Assembly (NCBI RefSeq): GCF_023715785.1
Contig: NZ_JAMBOX010000017.1
Location: 1 to 64,000 of the forward strand
Source: Neobacillus niacini
GTDB taxonomy: Bacteria > Bacillota > Bacilli > Bacillales > Cytobacillaceae
Length of the DNA: 64,000 nucleotides
Reading direction: 5' to 3'
Below the pieces are notes generated by a model that searched no databases, had not been told where the DNA came from, and saw only the letters and a list, made by a program, of their open reading frames with translations. The number at the start of each line of letters is the position of its first letter. The first letter of the stretch is position 1. The position numbers and the translations under genes were made by a program. Shown piece by piece: positions 1-8,044 of this stretch.

Positions 1-1
1 A

Positions 2-175
2 ATGGAAGGGTTTTGGGGAACATTGAAATGCGAGAAGTATTATCTAAACAAGTACAGTACATTTGAAGAGTTGAAGAAGGACATTGAAGACTACATACAA
101 TTTTACAATGAAAAACGACTACAAAAAGGACTAAACGGCCTCAGTCCCTTAGAATACAGGGCTAAAGCCGCCTAG
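2..175 (+). CDS. IS3-family transposase OrfB, C-terminal fragment
   Basis: The frame enters from outside the window and stops at TAG 173-175. The readable part starts EGFWGTLKCEKYY and ends FYNEKRLQKGLNGLSP-EYR, the typical tail of an rve/DDE integrase domain, including the YNxxRxxxxLxxxSPxE signature of IS3-family OrfB. The catalytic Asp residues lie upstream, although the final Glu region (xxFWGTLKxE) is visible. It is normally made by -1 frameshifting from orfA, which cannot be seen here. Confidence 0.85.
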   Translation: MEGFWGTLKCEKYYLNKYSTFEELKKDIEDYIQFYNEKRLQKGLNGLSPLEYRAKAA

Positions 176-191
176 TTCCGTTTTATTATTT

Positions 192-220
192 CCACTGTCT
201 ACTTGACAGGGGGCAGTTCA
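192..220. repeat. IS3-family terminal inverted repeat (right end)
   Basis: The stretch CCACTGTCTACTTGACAGG followed by GGGCAGTTCA matches the usual right-end repeat of IS150-group elements, whose left end begins TGAACTGCCCCCTGTCAAG. It lies 17 bases after the transposase stop. Confidence 0.75.
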
Positions 221-239
221 AAAGAAGCCCCATGGTACT

Positions 240-680
240 TTATTTAAAAAATTTAATACTAAAATCTGCCGATAAAGCTTTTTTCAAATCCTGTAAATCA
301 TCTTTTTCTACATTTCCTTTTTGAGCCTTCTCATGAATCGCATGAAGAACCTCTTCTCGTTGCTTCAAGTTATTGTCAGCAATATCCTTTATTTTTCCTC
401 CCATAACAGGGACTTCTAATTCTTTAAACTCATCAATAACATCAATAACCTGTTCCATTTGGCTATCCATTTTTTTCTGGTCTTTCGAACTAATTGTGTT
501 TTTGTCATCTAATTCATTTACAAACTCTAAGGCTTTGTCAAATTCATACTGAAGTTCTTCTCCCTTTGATGCTAGTATATCTGCTTTTGCGTCAATTCCG
601 TTGGGTGTAGTTAGTTGTACGGAACAACCTGTCGTTAAGAATGCCATTAACACAACCATTAATATCATCACTTTATTCAT
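240..680 (-). CDS. Small secreted lipoprotein of unknown function
   Basis: The protein has 146 residues from ATG at 680, which follows AAAGGATGGG by a few bases. A longer frame to 716 has no ribosome site. The N-terminus is a lipoprotein signal: MNKVM, a hydrophobic stretch, then a lipobox LTTGC. The mature part is acidic, helical and probably coiled-coil (ELQYEFDKALEFVNELDDK), with no catalytic motif. It resembles small Bacillus lipoproteins of the DUF6376 kind, but that link is a guess. It stands alone beside the insertion sequence. Confidence 0.75.
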   Translation of the reverse strand: MNKVMILMVVLMAFLTTGCSVQLTTPNGIDAKADILASKGEELQYEFDKALEFVNELDDKNTISSKDQKKMDSQMEQVIDVIDEFKELEVPVMGGKIKDIADNNLKQREEVLHAIHEKAQKGNVEKDDLQDLKKALSADFSIKFFK

Positions 681-1115
681 TTTATCCCATCCTTTAATTT
701 TATTTATGCTTATCAAGCACCAATTCTTATCTAATTTTTATTCTAGTCAGCAATCGTTTCTTTTTTATTAATCAAATCTTACAAAAATCTTAAGAAATTT
801 TTCCCATAAAAAACAGCCTATTCTTTATGTCGATTAGGCTGTTTGTTCAACAAGTTGTCATTCTCGCTGATTCCTTTCGGGTAACCCCATCTACCTTTCG
901 AATAAAGATTTGAAAGATAATAATCCCCCAGTTTAGCGAGTTCGTTCGCTATTTTTCGGAAAAGCCACTGGTCTCTTAAGAAATATGTTGTTATTCCATG
1001 ATTTCAGTCTTGTTTTGATAGCTTTTGTCAGGCTGCAGGAAAAATGCATATGGAGTGGTGAATAAGTAAGTTATAGCGAATTATTTCCGAGATAAATAGA
1101 AAGGAATGATTTTTT
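681..1115. other. Intergenic region with a hairpin and a possible gene remnant
   Basis: There is a stem AACAGCCTA/TAGGCTGTT at 812-843 with only a weak T-tract. On the minus strand an open frame without a start codon runs 1003 to 818 (about 61 codons, including the stretch IANELAKLGDYYLSNLYSKG). It looks protein-like and may be a decayed gene, but chance is not excluded. No clear RNA element was recognised. Confidence 0.35.
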
Positions 1116-2039
1116 TTGAAGAGTTATACATTAAAAGAAGCTGCCAAAAAAATAAATATCGCTCCCGGAATAATCCGGCAATGGGAAAAGGATTTAACCG
1201 GATTGCTTGAGATACCGCGCTCCAAACAAGGGGCAAGAATTTATTCGGATCTGGAAATAAATCAATTATGCGAAATTAAGGAGCTTTATTCCAATAAGGC
1301 CAGTAAGGAAATGATCCGGGAGTTTTTGCAAAACAAGTTAACCCCTCCCGAATCGACGACTGAAATCGAAAAGGAGGATGTGAAAACCTCTGAAGAACCT
1401 CCTGTTTCCCAAACGAGTGTTACGGATGTTTCGCTTGAGATTGTTGACGAACCCATATCACAGGTTTCCACAAACGGCAACACTTTGCCGGGTGCCAGTC
1501 AATTTTTTGAAGCAATGGATACGTATAAGATGACCTTTTTACATGAAGTAAAAGAAGAGATCAGATCGGTAGTCCGAAAAGAAGTCATTGACGAGGTCAA
1601 AAAGGAAATTTCCAAAGGGACATTGTTGACCGTCAAATCCCTGTCTGACTCCATCTATAAATCTTCCGCCAATACCAAGGCAGAGCTAGAGGAAATAACC
1701 GATACATTAAAGCAGGCAACGGTGGACACAAATGACAAATTACGTTACCTGGCCAATAATATTAAAAATGTTTCAATTGAAACTGCCGATGAAATTTACT
1801 CTCTTACGAAGCAATTAAATGAAAATTCAACTAAACTTACTTCCTATATAGACAACACTAATACCGAAATCAGCCAATTGTCAGAGTCAATTATAAAGGA
1901 ACGTGAATTTTTCATTGAGGAGCGCGAAGAGTATCGGCATGATGTTAGACAAAGAGAGGCGGCATTCCGCGACATGCTTTCTAATTTCCGAGAGGCTGCA
2001 GCAACAAAGGATAAGAAATGGTGGAAGTTCTGGAATTAA
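1116..2039 (+). CDS. MerR-type HTH coiled-coil protein, RacA-like paralogue
   Basis: The 307-residue protein starts at TTG 1116 behind AAGGAATG. Residues 1-70 form a MerR-like winged helix (YTLKEAAKKINIAPGIIRQW... RIYSDLEINQL). This is followed by an acidic Pro/Thr/Ser linker (about 75-120) and a long coiled coil (about 130-295) ending in KKWWKFWN, a possible amphipathic membrane-contact tail. The build (N-terminal DNA-binding domain, long coiled coil) is that of RacA and other Bacillus MerR-like chromosome- or plasmid-organising proteins. It lies 61 bases upstream of racA on the same strand, so co-transcription is likely. The function is inferred from architecture only. Confidence 0.7.
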   Translation: MKSYTLKEAAKKINIAPGIIRQWEKDLTGLLEIPRSKQGARIYSDLEINQLCEIKELYSNKASKEMIREFLQNKLTPPESTTEIEKEDVKTSEEPPVSQTSVTDVSLEIVDEPISQVSTNGNTLPGASQFFEAMDTYKMTFLHEVKEEIRSVVRKEVIDEVKKEISKGTLLTVKSLSDSIYKSSANTKAELEEITDTLKQATVDTNDKLRYLANNIKNVSIETADEIYSLTKQLNENSTKLTSYIDNTNTEISQLSESIIKEREFFIEEREEYRHDVRQREAAFRDMLSNFREAAATKDKKWWKFWN

Positions 2040-2100
2040 CCTTCGATTTTTGTTGATACCACTGGAGTTCACGGCTATTTTCCTTTAGGAGGGGCTTTTA

Positions 2101-2619
2101 ATGAATTCAGCTGAAGTAGCAAAATTATTGGGTGTTTCTGTAAGCACGATTCAACGGTGGGTAAAGCAGCTAAATTTGCCGATGGAGCGCAATGAGCGCG
2201 GCCATTATTTCTTTAAGAACGAAGATATTCAGCTTTTAAAAGAGATACATGAACAGCTGCAAAACGGGGTGTTACTCCAAGATATTGCCCCTATTAAGGC
2301 AATAAAGCCTGCTCGAAAAGGGGCAGTAAAACCGGCTAATACTAACATAGAAATGCAGGAGCTGCAGGAAAAGCTAAAAGAAATCGAAGTTAGTGTCCAT
2401 TCCAAGGCAGATTCGGTCGTTTCATACCAATTGCTTCAGCACAGAAGGGAAATTGAAGAGCTTCGGCAAAATATTAAAGACTTATCGGACCTAGTTGAGA
2501 AACTGCAAACAGAATTAACAAAAATGAAAACCACATCCGAAGAAAAACCTTTCGTTTTAGCAGATGGAAAGGTAAAAAGAAAAAAGAAAAATATCGTAAG
2601 CTCGTTTTTTAGCTTTTAA
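2101..2619 (+). CDS. racA: RacA, chromosome-anchoring protein
   Basis: The 172-residue protein starts at ATG behind TTAGGAGGGG. The N-terminus (MNSAEVAKLLGVSVSTIQRW, then VKQLNLPMERNERGHYFF) closely matches B. subtilis RacA, a MerR-like domain that binds GC-rich sites near the origin. The middle is a coiled coil (about 80-150, LQEKLKEIEVSV... LRQNIKDLSDLVEKLQTEL). The C-terminus is very basic (KVKRKKKN). In B. subtilis RacA anchors origins to the cell pole through DivIVA early in sporulation. The length is close to the family norm (about 180). Confidence 0.85.
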   Translation: MNSAEVAKLLGVSVSTIQRWVKQLNLPMERNERGHYFFKNEDIQLLKEIHEQLQNGVLLQDIAPIKAIKPARKGAVKPANTNIEMQELQEKLKEIEVSVHSKADSVVSYQLLQHRREIEELRQNIKDLSDLVEKLQTELTKMKTTSEEKPFVLADGKVKRKKKNIVSSFFSF

Positions 2620-2630
2620 TACGGCATAGC

Positions 2631-2662
2631 AAGACCGAACGTAATTAATGCCGTTCGGTCTT
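2631..2662 (+). terminator. Hairpin downstream of racA
   Basis: A perfect 11-bp stem AAGACCGAACG/CGTTCGGTCTT with a 10-base loop lies between the convergent racA and gre-like genes. The T-tract is weak on both sides, so termination is probable but not certain. Confidence 0.6.
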
Positions 2663-2680
2663 AGAAGTTTAATAAAAACA

Positions 2681-3148
2681 CTATGCTTCCTTTGTTTCCC
2701 TTTCAGACTCAAACAAATATCCCACATAGGAAATTTCCTTAATTGTAACAGCAAGCTCTCCCGTCGGAACTTTCAACGGTATTCGCTCACCGATTTCTTT
2801 CAATAATAATTGTCTACCAACAGGTGATAGAAATGAAATAAACCCACGGTCAGGGTCTGAGTCCTCAGGAAAACAGATGACATAGTCCTCTGTTTCATCA
2901 TCTTCGTCATAAATGACGGTTACCTTCGTCCCGATAAAAACCTTTGGAATGTTGGTAATGATATTTGATTTACGATTTTGTTTCAGGAACTCTTCAACCT
3001 CTAATACGTATAAATTAAAAAAATGCTTTAATCGTTCAGGCAATGGTGTTGATGAAATATAGAGGTTATTCAATTCTTTAATATTCTCATCAATCATCAC
3101 TAACTGCTGAATAAAAAATTCCTTGTTGGCAGGTTGACTATGGCTCAT
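2681..3148 (-). CDS. GreA/GreB-family transcript cleavage factor-like protein
   Basis: The protein has 155 residues. The C-terminal half (about 72-145: VFIGTKVTVIYDEDDETEDY, later FLSPVGRQLLLKEIGERIPL, then VPTGELAVTIKEI) is the FKBP-like C-terminal domain of GreA/GreB. This domain binds RNA polymerase near the secondary channel. The N-terminal 70 residues are shorter than the GreA coiled-coil finger and lack a clear acidic tip. It may therefore bind polymerase without stimulating cleavage, like other Gre-domain regulators. The start ATG has only a poor GGGGG site and overlaps a small upstream frame, which suggests translational coupling. Confidence 0.75.
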   Translation of the reverse strand: MSHSQPANKEFFIQQLVMIDENIKELNNLYISSTPLPERLKHFFNLYVLEVEEFLKQNRKSNIITNIPKVFIGTKVTVIYDEDDETEDYVICFPEDSDPDRGFISFLSPVGRQLLLKEIGERIPLKVPTGELAVTIKEISYVGYLFESERETKEA

Positions 3149-3209
3149 AGTAGATAGCCCCCATACTTGGATCGAACTTCCTGCAAAACTTCATCTGCTT
3201 TTCCATCAT
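3138..3209 (-). CDS. Possible 23-codon leader ORF upstream of the gre-like gene
   Basis: ATGATG at 3209 follows a near-perfect TAGGAGGAATTT site, far better than that of the gre-like gene. The frame (MMEKQMKFCRKFDPSMGAIY..) ends 11 bases inside the gre-like gene. In the alternative frame, a peptide reading DGKADEVLQEVRSKYGGYLL ends with an ATGA overlap on the gre start but has no start codon. Either a leader peptide or a frameshifted small gene is possible. Confidence 0.35.
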   Translation of the reverse strand: MMEKQMKFCRKFDPSMGAIYYEP

Positions 3210-3414
3210 AAATTCCTCCTAAATAAAAAATGAACCTTCCACATACATAGGAATGCCCTTTTCACTGCCTAAATGGAGATAGTAAAAAGGACCTATGCTC
3301 GCAAGGAAACCCCGCCCCAGACGATTGGAAGATCTTAGTATAATTTTATCATATACCAACAAAAAAATCCTTTAGTTGGTATAGTTCTTCCCCCTTACTA
3401 CTACAAGTAATTGC

Positions 3415-3447
3415 AAAAAAGGCCATTCCTCAGTGGAATGGCCTTTT
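3415..3447 (-). terminator. Intrinsic terminator after the acyltransferase gene
   Basis: Stem GGCCATTCC/GGAATGGCC flanked by A6 and T4. In the minus direction it is followed by TTTTTTGC, just past the stop of the acyltransferase gene. The rest of 3210-3459 holds a second hairpin (ATACCAAC/GTTGGTAT, about 3354-3382) and no further gene. Confidence 0.85.
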
Positions 3448-3459
3448 ACGTAAGTTAAT

Positions 3460-4470
3460 TTATTTCCCGCTGTTGCCGCTGAATGAAAGCTTTGGTTCGA
3501 CAAACGGCCTGGTGAACTTTTTTACCAAATAGCTGCCTAATAGCAGACAAACGATAAAAGAAAAGCCAAACAGAAGCAGATAGCTTCCTGTTACTGATGT
3601 GAAGCTTTCTTTAGGAATAATGGAATGAACCGGTTTGATGATAAAACCGTGAAACAGATAGATATACAGTGTCCTCTCACCGATTTCTGTAAAACTGAAC
3701 TGAATTGACGGGATCAAAGTCAGGAAACCAAACACAACCATCGCTGTGATGATATATAGCACACCTCGATAAAAACCTGCCTCCACCCCTTCATTCCCCA
3801 TAGCAGCGTACGAACTGTCACCCAAGAGCCAAGGAACTGTATTTTGCGATATACTGGTCCCGAACAAACATATTGCGCCAATCAGGATCGTTATACCGAC
3901 TGCCCGGGAATATTTCCCTCCTAACAGCCCCTTTAATTGGGGTCCACTTATTAAATACCCGGCAAAAAAGTAAGGAAAAAAGACAGCCGTTCGCGATAAA
4001 CTTAAAAAACTGCCAAGCTGGTCAATATAGCCGGCTCCTATTCCAATCATGATTGCGACCGGCAATCCCAGCCATTTCAGTTTGGCAAATGGGATGAGCA
4101 AAAGATTCCAGAAAAACATGCTTAATAGAAACCAAAGGGACCAGTGTGGTTGAAGAAAATCAACTTGAAAGGATGCTTCCTTGCCGATAGCATAATAAAA
4201 TACAGAATAAATGAACTGAAAAATGAAATAAGGGAGTATTAACTTTTTTATTAATTTCCGATAATATCCTTCGTTCTGATAACCCTTCGAAAAATAACCG
4301 GATATAAAAATAAACGCCGGCATGTGGAAAAGATAAATAATGCTGTAAATATTATAAAGTACGCCATCATGTTCCTTTAATGGACTAATGACATGGCCGA
4401 AGACAACAAGGATGATCAAAACGAATTTGGCATTATCGAAATACTTGCTTCGCTTTGATGTGACTGCCAT
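3460..4470 (-). CDS. Membrane acyltransferase, acyltransferase-3 family
   Basis: The 336-residue protein starts at ATG 4470 behind AAGAGGTG; the longer frame to 4527 has no ribosome site. It begins MAVTSKRSKYFDNAKFVLII and has about ten membrane segments. The early VFGHVISP, with its conserved His, followed by YLFHMPAFIFISGYFSKG, is the family signature of O-acetyltransferases acting on cell-surface glycans. Bacillus relatives include YkrP and YfiQ. The acceptor cannot be deduced. It is monocistronic with its own terminator. Confidence 0.8.
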   Translation of the reverse strand: MAVTSKRSKYFDNAKFVLIILVVFGHVISPLKEHDGVLYNIYSIIYLFHMPAFIFISGYFSKGYQNEGYYRKLIKKLILPYFIFQFIYSVFYYAIGKEASFQVDFLQPHWSLWFLLSMFFWNLLLIPFAKLKWLGLPVAIMIGIGAGYIDQLGSFLSLSRTAVFFPYFFAGYLISGPQLKGLLGGKYSRAVGITILIGAICLFGTSISQNTVPWLLGDSSYAAMGNEGVEAGFYRGVLYIITAMVVFGFLTLIPSIQFSFTEIGERTLYIYLFHGFIIKPVHSIIPKESFTSVTGSYLLLFGFSFIVCLLLGSYLVKKFTRPFVEPKLSFSGNSGK

Positions 4471-4643
4471 ATTTTCACCTCTTATCAGAAATGCGAAATA
4501 CTTTTTTAAAAATATCTTTTTTATCATTTTACCTCAGCATTATTACAGGAGCATGTTGAAGAAATTACTTTTCTTTGCACCAAAGTTACAATATTAAAAT
4601 AATGATAAAATATTCCTACGATGATTTTCCCATTTTATATATC

Positions 4644-4673
4644 AAAAAAATAAAGCCTGGCTTTAGCCAGACT
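4644..4673 (-). terminator. Terminator of the nrnB gene
   Basis: In the minus direction a stem built from TCTGGC and GCCAGG around TAAA is followed by TTTATTTTTTT, immediately after the nrnB stop codon. Confidence 0.75.
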
Positions 4674-4674
4674 G

Positions 4675-5928
4675 TTATGTTCCGTATAAAATATCTGTTA
4701 TCCGAGTGGTGATCACTTCAGAGAAGTTTTCCTTTAGTTCCTCTTCGGAGATCCGAAGCAATTCCGCCATTTCTTTAAGAAATTCCCGGTCATACCGAAG
4801 CCACGAGGAGTAATTTCTCTTTACAAATTTCTCAGCTTCCATAAATGTTGAAAACTGGGGCGGCAATTTCTCGCCATCATGAAATACATAAAAATCTCCA
4901 TCGCCAGAAGGGAAAATATAGGTGAATTCTCCTTTATGATTTTCGTAGCTCGAACCCCATTCCGATTCCTTCAGATTGAATTCATTACGCTCCGCATCCG
5001 GTTTGAGCGGCAGGAGAGCAAAAACATTTACTATGAATGTTTCGAATGCCTCTTTCGTTAGGTCAGCCCCTGAGGCCTTTGGGTGTCCACCGCCTCCATA
5101 CCCTCTTGCGAACTCGGCCACATTCACATGGTCATGAATGGTTCGAAACCCAATTTTTTTGTTGCCGAGGTTAATTAACGCAATCATATCCAGATGTGGA
5201 TTTTCGGTATTTAAGGCATTCCCGAGCTCTGACATATTCTGCTCCGCAGAAACAACTCCAACACAATAATCGCCCACAAACGTTTGAATTAACTGTCTTT
5301 TTTTAGAGTGAATATAGCGACTTATTTTTTGCTCCTCAATGTCCAGGATCATGTTTTCGGATTCTGAAAAAGTGAATGACTCCGTATTTTCTGTTAACCT
5401 TTTGATCATTTCCTCTTCACATTGTTCCCGGTTCATGATATGAAATAAGTCATTCAGCCGTTTTGCGGCAGTATTATTATTTTCATCCCATTCCCACGTA
5501 TCATATTGGCGAATCAAATCAACAAATTCCTTTAACGCCTGGGTAGATTTCAACTTACCGGCCTCGATTAAATAATCGTAGAATAACGAGGTTGCGCAGG
5601 TTTTTTTGCCATTTTCATACTCGGGAATCACCCTGCCCCACGGATAGTCATTAAAATGCAGCGCAGTGACGTGATGGTCAATGACACGGATATGTTTGCC
5701 ATTCGTATACCTTTCCGCCAATTTTTTCTCGATCTCCGGATTGACGGCCAGATCAGTAATATATATTTCATTATTATCGTTTGTCGGATTTGTAATATAG
5801 GCTTCCACCCGTTGATTTAGATTGCGATAAGAACAATATGAAACCCTCGCTTCGTCCTTATAAGCCATTTTTGCCAATACACCGCAGCCAAGGCCATCCA
5901 AATCGACATCTGTAAAAAGTTTAACCAT
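4675..5928 (-). CDS. nrnB: NanoRNase NrnB, DHH/DHHA1 phosphoesterase
   Basis: The protein has 417 residues from ATG 5928 (a GTG at 5940 would add four residues and lies over the GGGGTGG site). It aligns from memory along its whole length with B. subtilis NrnB (YngD). The DHH domain shows FTDVDLDGLGCG near residue 10 and VIDHHVTALHF near 85. The DHHA1 domain has YGGGGHPKASGAD near 270. The family removes 5-mer and shorter oligoribonucleotides with Mn2+ ions held by the Asp/His motifs. A further C-terminal region of about 100 residues is shared with NrnB. All catalytic motifs look intact. Confidence 0.88.
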   Translation of the reverse strand: MVKLFTDVDLDGLGCGVLAKMAYKDEARVSYCSYRNLNQRVEAYITNPTNDNNEIYITDLAVNPEIEKKLAERYTNGKHIRVIDHHVTALHFNDYPWGRVIPEYENGKKTCATSLFYDYLIEAGKLKSTQALKEFVDLIRQYDTWEWDENNNTAAKRLNDLFHIMNREQCEEEMIKRLTENTESFTFSESENMILDIEEQKISRYIHSKKRQLIQTFVGDYCVGVVSAEQNMSELGNALNTENPHLDMIALINLGNKKIGFRTIHDHVNVAEFARGYGGGGHPKASGADLTKEAFETFIVNVFALLPLKPDAERNEFNLKESEWGSSYENHKGEFTYIFPSGDGDFYVFHDGEKLPPQFSTFMEAEKFVKRNYSSWLRYDREFLKEMAELLRISEEELKENFSEVITTRITDILYGT

Positions 5929-5988
5929 TTCTGCACCCACCCCAACTATTTTCCATAACCTATAGTTTACATTTCAGACAATTTCTTA

Positions 5989-6019
5989 TGCAAAAAAAAA
6001 AGACTAACCCGATAACGGG
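5989..6019 (-). terminator. Weak terminator of the M50 peptidase gene
   Basis: A short CCCG/CGGG hairpin overlapping the end of the coding region is followed in the minus direction by a run of ten T. The stem is short, so efficiency is uncertain. Confidence 0.5.
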
Positions 6020-6711
6020 CCGGCCTTATCATTGAATCCCAGCTTGTAGTATCCTCGCTTTAACCCATAATAACAAAACCAAAGTGCCTGGAGAAGGAAG
6101 ATGCTTCCCCATACGGGTGCAGGGATTACTGTCAGTCTGGCAAGATTAGTCGCATCTCCTGCATACTGAGGATGCGTCACACTCAAATAAAAGATTTCAA
6201 AGGCACTCTGAACAGAGTCCACTAACAGGATCGAAGCTATCATCAGTAAAAGATGATCCCTAAAGCTTTGCGTTCCTTTAATTAACAATAACAGAAACCC
6301 TCCCGCAAACGAACAAAGCCAAAAGATGCCATATGGATTGCGTACCCAAAAGATTAAATTGATTAGTATGAACCCCAGTAAAATATCAATTAGCAAAATC
6401 TGCTTTTTTCTCCCAATCATCAAGAAGGAGACAAAAGCCGCGAATGAAGCAAAGGTATAGCCAGCAAGACTTGTAAAAAAACTGCCGATCCAGGTTGAGG
6501 AACTGATGTAGGTTGCTCCTTCCGAATTCATTAATAAAGTAATCATTTCCACATCCCCGCCCAACAAAGCAATAAACGCATGACCTGACTCATGAATCAA
6601 TGTATTAATGACGCGAATATAGTTTCCTATAAAGGGGACATGGATCAGCAAAAATGCAGCTAAAAGGAACAAGAAAAACTTAATACTTAATTTTTCTCGA
6701 ATCAGGATCAT
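6004..6711 (-). CDS. M50-family membrane metalloprotease-like protein
   Basis: The 235-residue protein starts at ATG 6711 behind AGAGGCGAGGG; an upstream ATG at 6744 has no ribosome site. It is a polytopic protein of about six helices with the zinc motif HESGH near residue 42 (INTLIHESGHAFIALLGGDV), as in Bacillus M50-like proteins. The second M50 motif (NxxPxxxxDG) is not evident, so activity is uncertain. The C-terminal region ends RGYYKLGFNDKAG. It is divergent from the opuF operon, and no functional link is visible. Confidence 0.7.
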   Translation of the reverse strand: MILIREKLSIKFFLFLLAAFLLIHVPFIGNYIRVINTLIHESGHAFIALLGGDVEMITLLMNSEGATYISSSTWIGSFFTSLAGYTFASFAAFVSFLMIGRKKQILLIDILLGFILINLIFWVRNPYGIFWLCSFAGGFLLLLIKGTQSFRDHLLLMIASILLVDSVQSAFEIFYLSVTHPQYAGDATNLARLTVIPAPVWGSIFLLQALWFCYYGLKRGYYKLGFNDKAGPLSG

Positions 6712-6829
6712 TGTGTATCCCTCGCCTCTTTTTAAAACATTCATAATTATCTTTATATTAGCACTTCTTCTTTACTTCATGAAATTTTTTGACTTGTAAT
6801 CACCCAAATATTTTGCAAATAGACAAACC

Positions 6830-6894
6830 AACAACTCTTATGTTAGCATTAAGTTGTTGCTAGCTAACAACTCATATAATACTATTAAGTTGTT
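6830..6894 (+). promoter_or_regulatory. Twin operator-like palindromes over the opuF promoter
   Basis: Two copies of AACAACT-N15-AGTTGTT lie at 6830-6858 and 6866-6894, exactly 36 bp apart. The second covers the -10 TATAAT (6875-6880) and the first covers the presumed -35 around 6852-6857. The arrangement suits repression by a tetrameric regulator, and the BusR-type repressor gene at the end of this operon is the obvious candidate. Site and regulator are linked by inference only. Confidence 0.7.
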
Positions 6895-6919
6895 ACATTT
6901 CTAAGAGGGGTGAAAAATA

Positions 6920-8044
6920 TTGATAGAATTTAAGAATATAGTAAAGAAATACCGGACAAAAACAATCATTAACTCTTTCTCATTGAATATCGAAGCAGGT
7001 CAGTTGGTTGTTTTTATCGGACCCAGCGGCTGCGGGAAAACGACATTGCTTAAAATGATCAATAAACTGGTTCAGCCGACATCAGGGCAGATATCTGTTA
7101 ATGGTACAGATATTTCCAAAATGGATCCGATTGAACTTCGCAGAAACATCGGCTATGTCATTCAAAATACTGGTCTTTTCCCACATATGACGATTAAAGA
7201 AAATTTGGAGTTAATCCCAAAATTAAAAGGTGAAAACCAAGAGTCAATTGAACAGAAAACAGTTGAATTGCTTGAATTGGTCGGCTTGGATCCCAAGGAA
7301 TATATCCACCGCTATCCAAAAGAACTGAGCGGCGGTCAGCAGCAAAGGATTGGTGTGGCAAGAGCCTTCTCTACAAACTCCGATATCATCCTAATGGATG
7401 AGCCATTCAGTGCATTAGACCCTGTAACACGATCATCTCTTCAGGACGAATTATTCCAAATGCAAAAGGAATTAAATAAAACAATTATATTCGTTACCCA
7501 TGATATGGACGAAGCTATTAAAATAGCAGACAAGATTTGTATTTTAAAAGATGGGGATATTCTCCAATATGACACCCCGGAAAACATTTTAAAAAATCCG
7601 GCCAACGATTATGTGTCAGACTTTATTGGTAAAAGGCGGGTTTGGAATAATCCTGAGCTTCTGCTAGCCGAAGATATTATGATTTCCAATCCGGTAAAAA
7701 TTGCCTCCAAGAGAACCGTTCTCCAGGCAATTGAGATTATGAAGGAGCAAAAGGTTGACAGCTTGCTGGTGACGGATAGGCGTAATTTGCTGATTGGTTT
7801 GGTGACCCTAAAAGGCATCCAATTATTAAACCGAAATTCGTTAATTGAAGATGTAATGGAACAAAATGTCCTTTCTGTCTCAGAGGAAGCGAATTTAATT
7901 TCGGTGCTTGCCACAATGAACGAACACCGCATCGGCTATGTTCCTGTAACTAATCAATCAGGCCAGTTAACCGGATTAATCACAAGAAGCAGTATTCTAT
8001 CCGCATTAAGCAGTCAACTAATTGATATGGAGGTGGCCTTTTAA
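6920..8044 (+). CDS. opuFA: Osmolyte ABC transporter ATPase with CBS domains (OpuFA)
   Basis: The 374-residue protein starts at TTG 6920 behind AGAGGGGTG. It has a Walker A GPSGCGKTT near 37, signature LSGGQQQRIGVARA near 139 and Walker B IILMDEPFSALDP near 158. Two CBS domains fill about 250-370 (MISNPVKIASKRTVLQAIEI; VMEQNVLSVSEEANLISVLA). This is the layout of the OpuCA/OpuBA subfamily that powers glycine betaine, carnitine or choline uptake. The CBS pair is thought to sense ionic strength or nucleotides. The stop overlaps the ATG of the next gene (TAATG), so the two subunits are translationally coupled. Confidence 0.88.
   Translation: MIEFKNIVKKYRTKTIINSFSLNIEAGQLVVFIGPSGCGKTTLLKMINKLVQPTSGQISVNGTDISKMDPIELRRNIGYVIQNTGLFPHMTIKENLELIPKLKGENQESIEQKTVELLELVGLDPKEYIHRYPKELSGGQQQRIGVARAFSTNSDIILMDEPFSALDPVTRSSLQDELFQMQKELNKTIIFVTHDMDEAIKIADKICILKDGDILQYDTPENILKNPANDYVSDFIGKRRVWNNPELLLAEDIMISNPVKIASKRTVLQAIEIMKEQKVDSLLVTDRRNLLIGLVTLKGIQLLNRNSLIEDVMEQNVLSVSEEANLISVLATMNEHRIGYVPVTNQSGQLTGLITRSSILSALSSQLIDMEVAF

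Larger units (their letters stand above)
1..220 (+). mobile_element. Right end of an IS3-family insertion sequence
   Basis: The window opens inside an insertion sequence. It holds the last 57 codons of an integrase-type transposase followed by a terminal inverted repeat ending near 220. The left end and orfA lie outside the window, so completeness cannot be judged. The end sequence fits IS150/IS3-group elements. Confidence 0.8.
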
